Below, in pieces: positions 15,254 to 21,839 of a DNA stretch of 27,109 nucleotides (position 1 is its first letter; each line of letters opens with the position of its first letter). Below the pieces are notes generated by a model, which was not told the origin of the DNA, did not search any database, and saw only the letters and a program-made list of their open reading frames with translations. The DNA is from Syntrophomonas sp. UBA5288. Its GTDB lineage: Bacteria; Bacillota; Syntrophomonadia; Syntrophomonadales; Syntrophomonadaceae. The stretch is from NCBI GenBank assembly GCA_002408445.1, contig DHSK01000139.1:1-27109 (forward strand), read 5' to 3'. The translations under genes and the position numbers were made by a program.

Positions 15254-16330
15254 ATGGCTAGAATTTCAGCACCGTTTGGACCGCAGCATCCGGTTTTACC
15301 CGAGCCGCTGCAGCTTAATATAACTTATGAAGATGAAAAAGTAGTCAATGTGGCACCTGCTATAGGGTACATACATCGCGGTATTGAAAAGGCCGGTGAA
15401 TTAAACGACTATCCCCAGAATGTTTTTCTGGTGGAAAGAGTGTGCGGCATATGCAGTTTTATGCATGCCATGATTTATTGTGAAGCGCTAGAAGAAATTA
15501 TGAAGGTGGAGATCACACCCCGGGCTAAGTATCTGCGCGTGTTTTATTCCGAGATTAGCCGGGCTCACAGTCATTTACTCTGGCTGGGATTATTGGCTGA
15601 TGCTTTCGGGTTTGAGAGTCTGTTCATGAAATACTGGGCTATTCGGGAAAAAGTAGTGGATTTAATGGAAATGACCGGCGGCCACCGGGTCATACTTTCA
15701 GCCTGTGCTATTGGCGGCATACGCCGTGATTTAACTCCTGAACTTATTAGAAAGTCAGAAGACATTCTTTTGGAAGTCAAGAAAGAACTGGATATGATTA
15801 CACCGGTTCTGCTTAAAGATTATACCGTTAAGAAGCGTACCGTTGGGGCTGGAGTTCTGAGCCGGGAGCAGGTAATTGCTCTGGGTGCGGTAGGGCCTAC
15901 ACTAAGAGGCAGTGGGGTAGCTGAAGATATTCGTATGAACGGCTACGAGGTCTATAGAGAGCTGGGTTTTGAACCGGTTGTAGAAACTGATGGTGACAGC
16001 CATTCCCGGGCAGTGGTACGTGTTCGTGAAGTCTATCAATCGATTGAACTGGCTTTGGAGGCTTTGCATCGTCTGCCTGAAGGGGAAGCGCTGATAAAGG
16101 TTAAAGGCAATCCCGATGGGGAAACTGTACGCCGGATTGAACAGCCTCGGGGCGAATTATTCTATTATGTCAAAGGGAATGGGACCAAGAATCTGGAAAG
16201 GCTCAGGATTAGGACGCCGACCTTTGCCAATATCCCTGCCCTGCTTGCGATGCTGCCGGGCTGTCAGATGGCTGATGTACCTGTAATTACTCTGTCGATT
16301 GACCCCTGTATAAGTTGTACCGAGCGCTAG
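15254..16330 (+). CDS. echE: Ech-type [NiFe]-hydrogenase, catalytic large subunit
   Basis: A 358-residue NuoD-like group 4 hydrogenase large subunit. Both nickel-binding cysteine pairs are present: C64/C67 in RVCGICSFMH and C352/C355 in DPCISCTER, so it is a true hydrogenase rather than a complex I subunit. The protein ends with the Arg of the CxxCxxR motif, so there is no C-terminal extension for a maturation protease to remove. ATG 15254 is supported by AAAGGAGG at 15238-15245; an upstream in-frame ATG at 15212 lies inside echD and lacks a ribosome site. The complex couples ferredoxin oxidation and H2 formation, or the reverse, to ion movement. Confidence 0.95.
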   Translation: MARISAPFGPQHPVLPEPLQLNITYEDEKVVNVAPAIGYIHRGIEKAGELNDYPQNVFLVERVCGICSFMHAMIYCEALEEIMKVEITPRAKYLRVFYSEISRAHSHLLWLGLLADAFGFESLFMKYWAIREKVVDLMEMTGGHRVILSACAIGGIRRDLTPELIRKSEDILLEVKKELDMITPVLLKDYTVKKRTVGAGVLSREQVIALGAVGPTLRGSGVAEDIRMNGYEVYRELGFEPVVETDGDSHSRAVVRVREVYQSIELALEALHRLPEGEALIKVKGNPDGETVRRIEQPRGELFYYVKGNGTKNLERLRIRTPTFANIPALLAMLPGCQMADVPVITLSIDPCISCTER

Positions 16331-16345
16331 AAAGGAGGGGCAAAT

Positions 16346-16690
16346 ATGGCGGTCATGTTACCTACTATAATGAAAAATCTGTTTTCCCGGCCTGAGACCA
16401 GATTATATCCGGCGGAGGTCAGAGAACTGTATCCCCATACCCGGGGGCATATTGAATTTGAGGAAGAAAAATGCGTCTTTTGCACCATGTGTGCCAAGAG
16501 ATGTCCGTCCGGTGCCATTACTGTCGACCGTGACAACAAGACTTGGACCCTGGAGCCTTTTAGATGTATCGTTTGTGAGACTTGTATAGAAGGATGTCCC
16601 CGGGAAGCTATCAAGCTCATAGAACAATGGCGCACTCCGGCTTGTGCTAAACCTACTGAAGTTTACCGGAGTGCGGCGAAACAAGTGTAG
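16346..16690 (+). CDS. echF: Ech-type hydrogenase, 2[4Fe-4S] electron-entry subunit
   Basis: A 114-residue NuoI-like polyferredoxin with C43/C46/C49/C53 (CVFCTMCAKRC) and C74/C77/C80/C84 (CIVCETCIEGC). It passes electrons between soluble ferredoxin and the proximal cluster of EchC. GAAAGGAGGGG gives a strong ribosome site before ATG 16346. It is the last structural subunit, so the hydrogenase operon is complete with six genes. Confidence 0.93.
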   Translation: MAVMLPTIMKNLFSRPETRLYPAEVRELYPHTRGHIEFEEEKCVFCTMCAKRCPSGAITVDRDNKTWTLEPFRCIVCETCIEGCPREAIKLIEQWRTPACAKPTEVYRSAAKQV

Positions 16691-16751
16691 AGACCAAGAA
16701 AAAGGGAGGGCTGCCCGAGGCAGGCAGTTATACAGGCGAGGTGAAGATATA

Positions 16752-16970
16752 ATGTGTTTGGCCGTTCCCGGTAAAATAGTGGAATTATTGGACCATAAAA
16801 TGGTCCGCATAGATATAAACGGCAACCTGGTGGAAGCGAGTGCCCGACTCAGTCCTACCGCCCAAGTGGGAGATTACGCACTGCTTCATGCCGGTTTTAT
16901 CATCGAGATAATTGATGAGGGACTGGCCCGGGAGACTATAGAGCAGTATAAAAAGCTGCCCGGGCTGTAA
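16752..16970 (+). CDS. hypC: HypC/HupF-family hydrogenase maturation chaperone
   Basis: A 72-residue HypC: it begins MCLAVPGKI, with the essential Cys2 that carries the Fe(CN)2CO precursor and binds the large subunit during NiFe-site assembly. ATG 16752 is fixed by this conserved N terminus and by GAGGTGAAG upstream; the frame is open further upstream but would overlap echF. It is the only hyp gene in the window; HypA, B, D, E and F must be encoded elsewhere. Its position right after echF suggests it is dedicated to EchE. Confidence 0.95.
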   Translation: MCLAVPGKIVELLDHKMVRIDINGNLVEASARLSPTAQVGDYALLHAGFIIEIIDEGLARETIEQYKKLPGL

Positions 16971-17057
16971 GATGGATTAACATCTCTCCCGCATCTGCCA
17001 GTAGGTAAACGGAGCAGGTTTTAATTCCAATTTAATGTTACAATTATGTAAATACCT

Positions 17058-17078
17058 ATTATGGGAGTTTGCCATAAT
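17058..17078. promoter_or_regulatory. candidate LysR-type operator (21-bp dyad)
   Basis: A perfect 7-bp inverted repeat, ATTATGG (17058-17064) and CCATAAT (17072-17078), around a 7-base spacer, lies 100 bases before the lysR gene. Dyads with about 7 central bases and a T-N11-A pattern are typical of LysR-family binding sites. It overlaps the candidate -35 at 17069-17074, as expected for autorepression. Confidence 0.45.
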
Positions 17079-17097
17079 GAAAAATCAGGATGACAAT
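17069..17097 (+). promoter_or_regulatory. candidate promoter of the lysR-nitrilase genes
   Basis: TTGCCA at 17069-17074 and GACAAT at 17092-17097 are separated by 17 bases. The -35 differs from consensus at one base; the -10 matches four of six. The remaining leader to ATG 17178 is about 75 bases. Confidence 0.35.
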
Positions 17098-17177
17098 TTT
17101 AAAAGACCGACTTTTAAGAAAAGGCGATTATGCTAAACTAATATATTAAATCTGCTTAGAAAAAGGTGGGAGATTAG

Positions 17178-18134
17178 ATGTGTGAACAGGAATTTATGGT
17201 TTTCAAAGCGGTTGCTGAAACCAAAAATATTACTGCCGCAGCGAGACGGTTGCATATTAGCCAACCGGCCATCAGCCTGCAGATCCAAAACATTGAAAGC
17301 CACTACGGAACAAAATTTTTCAACCGCAGCAATAAAGGTGTGACACTAACCAAAGCGGGTACCATCTTTTACAACTATGTCTGCAAAATGCTCGATATGC
17401 TTGATAATGTACAGCAGGAGATAAACGAACTTTCCGAAGATCACCGTGGTGAGGTGAAAATAGGAGCAACTCTGACCATTGGAGAATATGTTATTCCGAA
17501 TATTCTAGCCTGTTTGTATAAAATAAGACCTGATATCGATTTTAAGGTAAGTATTGCCAACACCGAAACCATAGAAAGAGACATACTGGAAAGAAAGTTC
17601 CGCATCGGTTTAGTGGAAGGACCAGTATCTCAGAACAAGGATTTGGTGGTAGAGAATTTCTGGCATGATGAACTGGTGGTAGTTGTTCCCTATCATCATC
17701 CTTGGGCTAAAAAAGGGAGTGTTACTTTAAATGAACTTTCCAAAGCCCGAATGATTTTAAGAGAGGTTGGTTCGGGAACACGCAAAGTGCTTGAGCTCTG
17801 TTTGGAAGAAAAAGGGTTTAACATCTCGGATTTTAATATCACCATGGAATTAGGCAGTACTCAATCAATTAAACAGGTTGTGGCTACCGGTCTGGGCGTC
17901 ACCATTATCTCCGCTTTAACCGTACGCAGAGAATGTGAGGAGAAGATACTAAAGGCCATAAAAATTCAAGATTTATACTTGGGACGTCCCCTTAATATTT
18001 TAACCAATGCCAACAATACCAAGACCAAAGAAGAACGTTATTTTGTCGATTTCCTTCATAACAAGGATTTGTTTGAAAGGGTATTAAACATGGATTGCTC
18101 TCAAGATAACTTCGATGATATGCAAGAGGAATAA
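17178..18134 (+). CDS. LysR-family transcriptional regulator
   Basis: A 318-residue LysR regulator. The winged helix-turn-helix is in the first 60 residues (NITAAARRLHISQPAISLQI), followed by a linker helix and a two-lobed effector-binding domain (about 90-300, beginning GEVKIGATLTIGEYVIPNIL). The overall look recalls the CysL/RbcR-like branch, which often responds to sulfur or carbon metabolites, but the effector cannot be read here. AAAGGTGGGAG precedes ATG 17178. It lies between the ech-hypC operon and a nitrilase gene that starts 5 bases after its stop. It may control itself, the nitrilase and possibly neighbouring respiratory genes. Confidence 0.92.
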   Translation: MCEQEFMVFKAVAETKNITAAARRLHISQPAISLQIQNIESHYGTKFFNRSNKGVTLTKAGTIFYNYVCKMLDMLDNVQQEINELSEDHRGEVKIGATLTIGEYVIPNILACLYKIRPDIDFKVSIANTETIERDILERKFRIGLVEGPVSQNKDLVVENFWHDELVVVVPYHHPWAKKGSVTLNELSKARMILREVGSGTRKVLELCLEEKGFNISDFNITMELGSTQSIKQVVATGLGVTIISALTVRRECEEKILKAIKIQDLYLGRPLNILTNANNTKTKEERYFVDFLHNKDLFERVLNMDCSQDNFDDMQEE

Positions 18135-18139
18135 TCACC

Positions 18140-18985
18140 ATGCAACAAGATGCTTTGGTTGCTGTAGTGCAAATGGCCTCAGCCTTAGGTGAGATAGAAG
18201 AGAATGCCGGTACCATTGTTGAACTGACCCATGAAGCGGTCAAGTCAGGCGCTCAGTTTATCCTTTTCCCTGAAATGGCTTTGCAGGGTTATTCCTATAA
18301 AAATTTAGATACGCTTGCTGTCACCGTAGATGATCCGGTGATAAGGCAGTTGTCAAATACTGCTTGTAACCTGGAGGTTACATTACTGGTGGGCTTTGCA
18401 GAACGCTCAGACGATACCACCAGGCCTTATATTTCTCAATTGATAGCATTCCCGGACGGAAATACAAAAGTGTATCGCAAGGTGCATTTAGGACGTTTGG
18501 AAATGGAGCAGTTTACACCAGGAAAGAAATTCCCTGTTTTTGAAAGCCATGGTGTAAAATTTGCGGTAGGAATATGCTGGGATTGGCACTTCCCAGAGCT
18601 GGCTGCGATCTATTCTCTTAAAGGCGCAGAAGTCCTCTTTGCACCGCATGCTTCGCCAAGCACGGCAGGTGATCGCCATAAGATTTGGCAGCAGTACATG
18701 GGAACCAGGGCCTATGATAATTCAGTGTATATAGCAGCATGTAATATGTGCGGTTCAGACAGGATGGGAAGAGGGTACGGCGGGGGTGCGATGGTTTGGG
18801 GTCCGAAAGGTGAAATTATCGCCCAATCACTTGATAAATCCGAAGAGATTCTGTATGCTCGCTTGTCTGCCCAACCATTAAATAATTTGCGCACCAGAGA
18901 ACGCAAGTCAATGAAAGACAGTTTTTTTCTGGCCGACCGCAAAAAGGAACTATATCATGAACTGCTGGAATTGGAAGTAGAATAA
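18140..18985 (+). CDS. nitrilase/carbon-nitrogen hydrolase family protein
   Basis: A 281-residue member of the nitrilase superfamily with the whole catalytic triad: E45 (LFPEMALQGY), K114 (YRKVHLG) and C146 (GICWDWHFPE). Family enzymes hydrolyse amides or nitriles, or transfer acyl groups (amidases, omega-amidase, carbamoylputrescine amidase and others); the substrate here is not identifiable. It is soluble and cytoplasmic. It follows lysR by 5 bases with almost no room for its own promoter, so the two are co-transcribed and the nitrilase is a natural target of that regulator. Its presence between hydrogenase and cytochrome maturation genes is not explained by known dsr biology. Confidence 0.9.
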   Translation: MQQDALVAVVQMASALGEIEENAGTIVELTHEAVKSGAQFILFPEMALQGYSYKNLDTLAVTVDDPVIRQLSNTACNLEVTLLVGFAERSDDTTRPYISQLIAFPDGNTKVYRKVHLGRLEMEQFTPGKKFPVFESHGVKFAVGICWDWHFPELAAIYSLKGAEVLFAPHASPSTAGDRHKIWQQYMGTRAYDNSVYIAACNMCGSDRMGRGYGGGAMVWGPKGEIIAQSLDKSEEILYARLSAQPLNNLRTRERKSMKDSFFLADRKKELYHELLELEVE

Positions 18986-19037
18986 AGACTTCGAATATAT
19001 CTCCATCTAAAATTTTTCTGCATTTGGGAGATGTTTT

Positions 19038-20282
19038 ATGAAAAAATGGACTAAGAAGTTATGGCTGCTTTTTACTGCAATGAAAACCGGATTAATCCTC
19101 TTGGGTTTGACTGCTCTGCTTTCTGGTATTGGCACTTTCGTTTCTGAAGATGTATATGCTCTAGTCTGGCTCAAATTGCTCTTTGGCCTTCTGTGTATTA
19201 ATCTTATCGTTTGCAGTATCAGCCGATTTAATAGTGCTGTTAAACGGTCATTTCACCCGCAAATTCCCCGCAATATACATGCAGTCCCTCAAAGAATTAA
19301 TTATTCCGTAACCGGGAATTCAAGTGAACTGCGCCAGCAACTCGAAAATGTTCTTAACACCAGGGGATACCGTTTGGATATGGCCGAAACAACGGATGGT
19401 TGGGCCTTTACCGCTTTGAAGCACCGTATGGGTTATTGGGGTTCCTATATCGTTCATATCGCTTTTGTTCTTATAGTAATTGGAGTAATGATGGGGGCCT
19501 GGGGATTTTCCGGCGGTTTCATGGGATTGAGCGGGGATACCGTAAAGTTTAATGATATAAATTTTAATAAAGGAAGTGCAGATAAAGGTTACAGTGTCAG
19601 GATTAATGCGATTGAGGATCGTTATTTGGCCAACGGTGAAAGAGACAACTGGTATACAAATATAAGCATAATACAAAGCGGCAGGGAGCTAGCCACGGGA
19701 ACACTATCCGTTAATCATCCGTTTAAGTATGACGGAGTTTATTATTACCAAAGCAAGTATGCTGATTACGCCTTCATTAGCGTGGAACTTGACGGCAGGA
19801 AGATTAGCAGTATGATTCCCCTTGGACTGACTGCGGATGCCAGTACGGCAAAGACCGATTTTCACTATCGTTTGCCCCAAAAAATTCAGAACAGTCTGTA
19901 TGTTAAAGGGCTGAAGCTGCAGAACAGACCGGTGGTATATTTGCAGGTATACGGTACCGGGGACAAAGATGCTCTGTTGCAACTAACACCAGGTCAGAGT
20001 GAATTTGTTTTTAATCAATATAAAATAACTTTGGAGAACTTGACTAATGCTACTGGCTTGCAAGTTAAATATGACCCGGGGGTGCCGGTAGTCTGGCTGG
20101 GATGCGGGATGCTATTGCTGGGGTTAATATTGTCTTTCTATTGGCGTCCTTTGCTGGTTTCCGGTGTATTCTTAGAAAAAGGACAAACCGGAACATTGTC
20201 GATGGGTATGTCTATGGGTAAAATGGCCAAACCAAATGAAATAGAGTTCAGTAATATATTAGAGGCTTTATTGTCATCCTGA
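19038..20282 (+). CDS. resB: System II cytochrome c biogenesis protein ResB
   Basis: ResB-type protein, 414 residues, partner of ResC in moving haem across the membrane and attaching it to apocytochromes. It has the usual layout: TM1 near residues 15-35 (KTGLILLGLTALLSGIGTFV), TM2 near 40-62, TM3 near 134-155 with a conserved His (SYIVHIAFVLIV), a large outward domain of about 180 residues, and TM4 near 350-370. The ribosome site is TTGGGAGATG before ATG 19038. resC begins 27 bases after the stop. The obvious local client is DsrJ. Confidence 0.92.
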   Translation: MKKWTKKLWLLFTAMKTGLILLGLTALLSGIGTFVSEDVYALVWLKLLFGLLCINLIVCSISRFNSAVKRSFHPQIPRNIHAVPQRINYSVTGNSSELRQQLENVLNTRGYRLDMAETTDGWAFTALKHRMGYWGSYIVHIAFVLIVIGVMMGAWGFSGGFMGLSGDTVKFNDINFNKGSADKGYSVRINAIEDRYLANGERDNWYTNISIIQSGRELATGTLSVNHPFKYDGVYYYQSKYADYAFISVELDGRKISSMIPLGLTADASTAKTDFHYRLPQKIQNSLYVKGLKLQNRPVVYLQVYGTGDKDALLQLTPGQSEFVFNQYKITLENLTNATGLQVKYDPGVPVVWLGCGMLLLGLILSFYWRPLLVSGVFLEKGQTGTLSMGMSMGKMAKPNEIEFSNILEALLSS

Positions 20283-20308
20283 CAGCAAATATTGAATAGG
20301 AGAATAAT

Positions 20309-21154
20309 TTGATGAATCAACTGCAAAGTCTTGAAAGTTATAGCTTTTATTTAACCGTAATCGCCTATTTTTTAGCCATGATGGTTTATTGGATCAGGAT
20401 GGGGAGCAAGAATAAAGCAGTGGGGAAGGTTGCTGCAGTCTTGGCGGTTATAGGCTGGGCTGGCAATACCATTACATTGATTACGCGAACCATGCTGGCA
20501 CACCGATTGCCTTTGTCCAACGGGTATGAATTCATCCTGACTTTTTGTTGGGCAACCGTTCTAATTTTATTATATTACGAATTTCGTTTTAAACTTAAGG
20601 CACTGGGAGCATTCGTAATGCCTGTTCCGTTCCTGCTTCTGGCTTTCATAGTAATGACCATGGGAGCCAATGAGAGGATTATTCATGCCATCCCCCCGGC
20701 ATTGAAAAGCTACTGGCTGACCTTTCATGTAATTACCGCTATTTTTTCTTACGGGGGTTTTGCTGTATCATTCGGTTTGGCAATAATGTATCTCATAAAG
20801 ACTCAGACCGGCACAAATCCAAATGTTGGGATTGTAGCGCGATTCCCTGAGGCAGAAGTACTGGATGAACTGTGTTATAAGGTAATTATCTTTGCGTTCT
20901 CTTTTTTAACTTTGGTAATTATTACCGGAGCTATCTGGGCCAATTATGCCTGGGGCACCTATTGGTCATGGGATCCCAAAGAAACATGGTCTCTCATTAC
21001 CTGGTTTATCTATGCCGGATACCTGCATGCCCGCCTGATGTATGATTGGAAAGGAAAACGGGCGGCCTGGCTTGCCGTCTTTGGATTTGCCGCGGTTCTC
21101 TTTACATTCTTTGGTGTAAACTACCTGCTTCCGGGGTTACATTCCTATGCATAA
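20309..21154 (+). CDS. resC: System II cytochrome c haem lyase ResC (CcsA family)
   Basis: CcsA/ResC, 281 residues and about eight membrane segments, forms the synthetase with ResB that makes the thioether bonds of c-type haems. The WWD haem-handling signature is present (WGTYWSWDPKETWSLITW, about residues 216-233), as is the early PLSNGYEFILTFCW block. Flanking conserved His residues are in LTFHVITAIFSYGG and near YAGYLHARL. AGGAGA precedes the ATG. It ends the respiratory block; no terminator is clear after it. Confidence 0.93.
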   Translation: MMNQLQSLESYSFYLTVIAYFLAMMVYWIRMGSKNKAVGKVAAVLAVIGWAGNTITLITRTMLAHRLPLSNGYEFILTFCWATVLILLYYEFRFKLKALGAFVMPVPFLLLAFIVMTMGANERIIHAIPPALKSYWLTFHVITAIFSYGGFAVSFGLAIMYLIKTQTGTNPNVGIVARFPEAEVLDELCYKVIIFAFSFLTLVIITGAIWANYAWGTYWSWDPKETWSLITWFIYAGYLHARLMYDWKGKRAAWLAVFGFAAVLFTFFGVNYLLPGLHSYA

Positions 21155-21219
21155 GTATATTAGAAAGACGGTTAGTTAGATTACTGGCTGAACCCTACCA
21201 TTTACCATAGGCAATTTTT

Positions 21220-21351
21220 CTATACAATATCTTTTTCCATATCTTTTATTCTACCTTCAAGAAACTTGTTGGTTAAAGCAATTACCAAGGTCTGCCTACC
21301 CATTTCTTACATTATCTATTATTTCCAAAGAGCCTCTTTCTCCGATTATCG
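21220..21351 (-). pseudogene. degraded 3' end of an unidentified gene
   Basis: On the minus strand, the frame from 21349 reads IIGERGSLEIIDNVRNG and then meets a stop. A one-base shift continues it as RQTLVIALTNKFLEGRIKDM and a few more residues to TAG at 21220-21222. Together this looks like the last 40 or so residues of a decayed protein with one frameshift, abutting transposon-like repeats at 21355-21420. I do not recognise the family. A chance reading is possible at this length. Confidence 0.3.
21336..21351. repeat. 16-bp repeat shared with 25153-25168
   Basis: The same 16 bases (CTTTCTCCGATTATCG) occur here and within the hairpin after the arylsulfotransferase gene. The two copies bracket the transporter-sulfotransferase pair about 3.8 kb apart. 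Here the copy directly adjoins the repeated transposon-end-like motif; there it forms part of an 18-bp stem. Confidence 0.6.
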
Positions 21352-21354
21352 CCG

Positions 21355-21420
21355 AAAAAGTGAACCACCGTGCTGATAAAAAAGTGAGCCACTTTTACTC
21401 GTTTAAAAATGAACCACCCA
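21355..21420. mobile_element. transposon-end-like triple repeat (IS21-type remnant?)
   Basis: Three copies of A-rich plus TGARCCAC occur at about 21356-21369, 21379-21392 and 21406-21419, spaced 24-25 bases apart. Multiple short terminal repeats of this kind, including AAAAGTGARCCAC, are known from the ends of IS21-family elements in Firmicutes. No istA or istB gene is present, so this would be a solo end or relic. The identification is from memory of the family, not from a search. Confidence 0.4.
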
Positions 21421-21470
21421 GCCCCAATATTAACCCCTGAAGATTATTTCAATAAATTAGTGTAGATTTC

Positions 21471-21644
21471 TTTTAATTTGAGAGTTTTGCATAATTCACT
21501 TTTAGAATTGTCATCCTGAGGCAAAAGCCGAAGGATCTTTCGAACTCTGAGTGGGGAAGATCCTTCGCTTTGCTCAGGATGATACTCTTATTCATAGCAA
21601 TGATAGGTTGTTTTTTTTGATTATGCAGAACTCTCAATTTAAAA
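21471..21644. repeat. MITE-like palindromic element, about 174 bp
   Basis: Terminal inverted repeats of 26 bases (21471-21496 and 21619-21644) match at 23 positions. Inside lies a second long imperfect palindrome (21511-21539 against 21557-21582) built on TCATCCTGAG...GAAGGATCTT, a motif I recall as a dispersed intergenic repeat in many bacterial genomes. The whole could fold into one long RNA or DNA hairpin. It encodes no protein. No target-site duplication is obvious. Confidence 0.65.
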
Positions 21645-21723
21645 GTTGGAGTTGGGTATTTACAACAAAAACTTGTAGACTACCTTAACTATTATCTGTT
21701 TGTGAAGTCTTTAATAAGGAAAT

Positions 21724-21819
21724 ATGATTGAATTATCAGAAACCTTTATAGCGCGCGTTAAATCTATTGGTTTAGAAAAGGAGGATCATTTCAATTTGAC
21801 GAACCTGGCAACACAATAA
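21724..21819 (+). CDS. possible 31-residue small ORF before the MFS gene
   Basis: ATG 21724 to TAA 21819 encodes MIELSETFIARVKSIGLEKE and 11 further residues. AAGGA lies 3 bases before the ATG, slightly close. The stop is 20 bases before the transporter start. It could be a leader peptide, a remnant N terminus, or chance; the sequence matches nothing I know. The rest of 21645-21839 shows no other structure apart from the AGGAGG site of the next gene. Confidence 0.25.
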   Translation: MIELSETFIARVKSIGLEKEDHFNLTNLATQ

Positions 21820-21839
21820 GCGTAATAGGAGGAAGTCAA

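Noticed and set aside
11651..16690. Formate hydrogenlyase (hyc/hyf) or complex I identity for the hydrogenase-like operon
   Set aside because: There is no formate dehydrogenase gene and only six subunits in Ech order; both nickel-binding Cys pairs are present in the large subunit, which excludes complex I.
16691..16751. Small hairpin (CTGCC...GGCAG) between echF and hypC
   Set aside because: The stem is short and has no T run, and the region just upstream of hypC mainly holds its ribosome site.
21355..21420. CRISPR-like spaced repeats
   Set aside because: There are only three short imperfect copies with 10-15 base intervals and no cas genes; a transposon end fits better.
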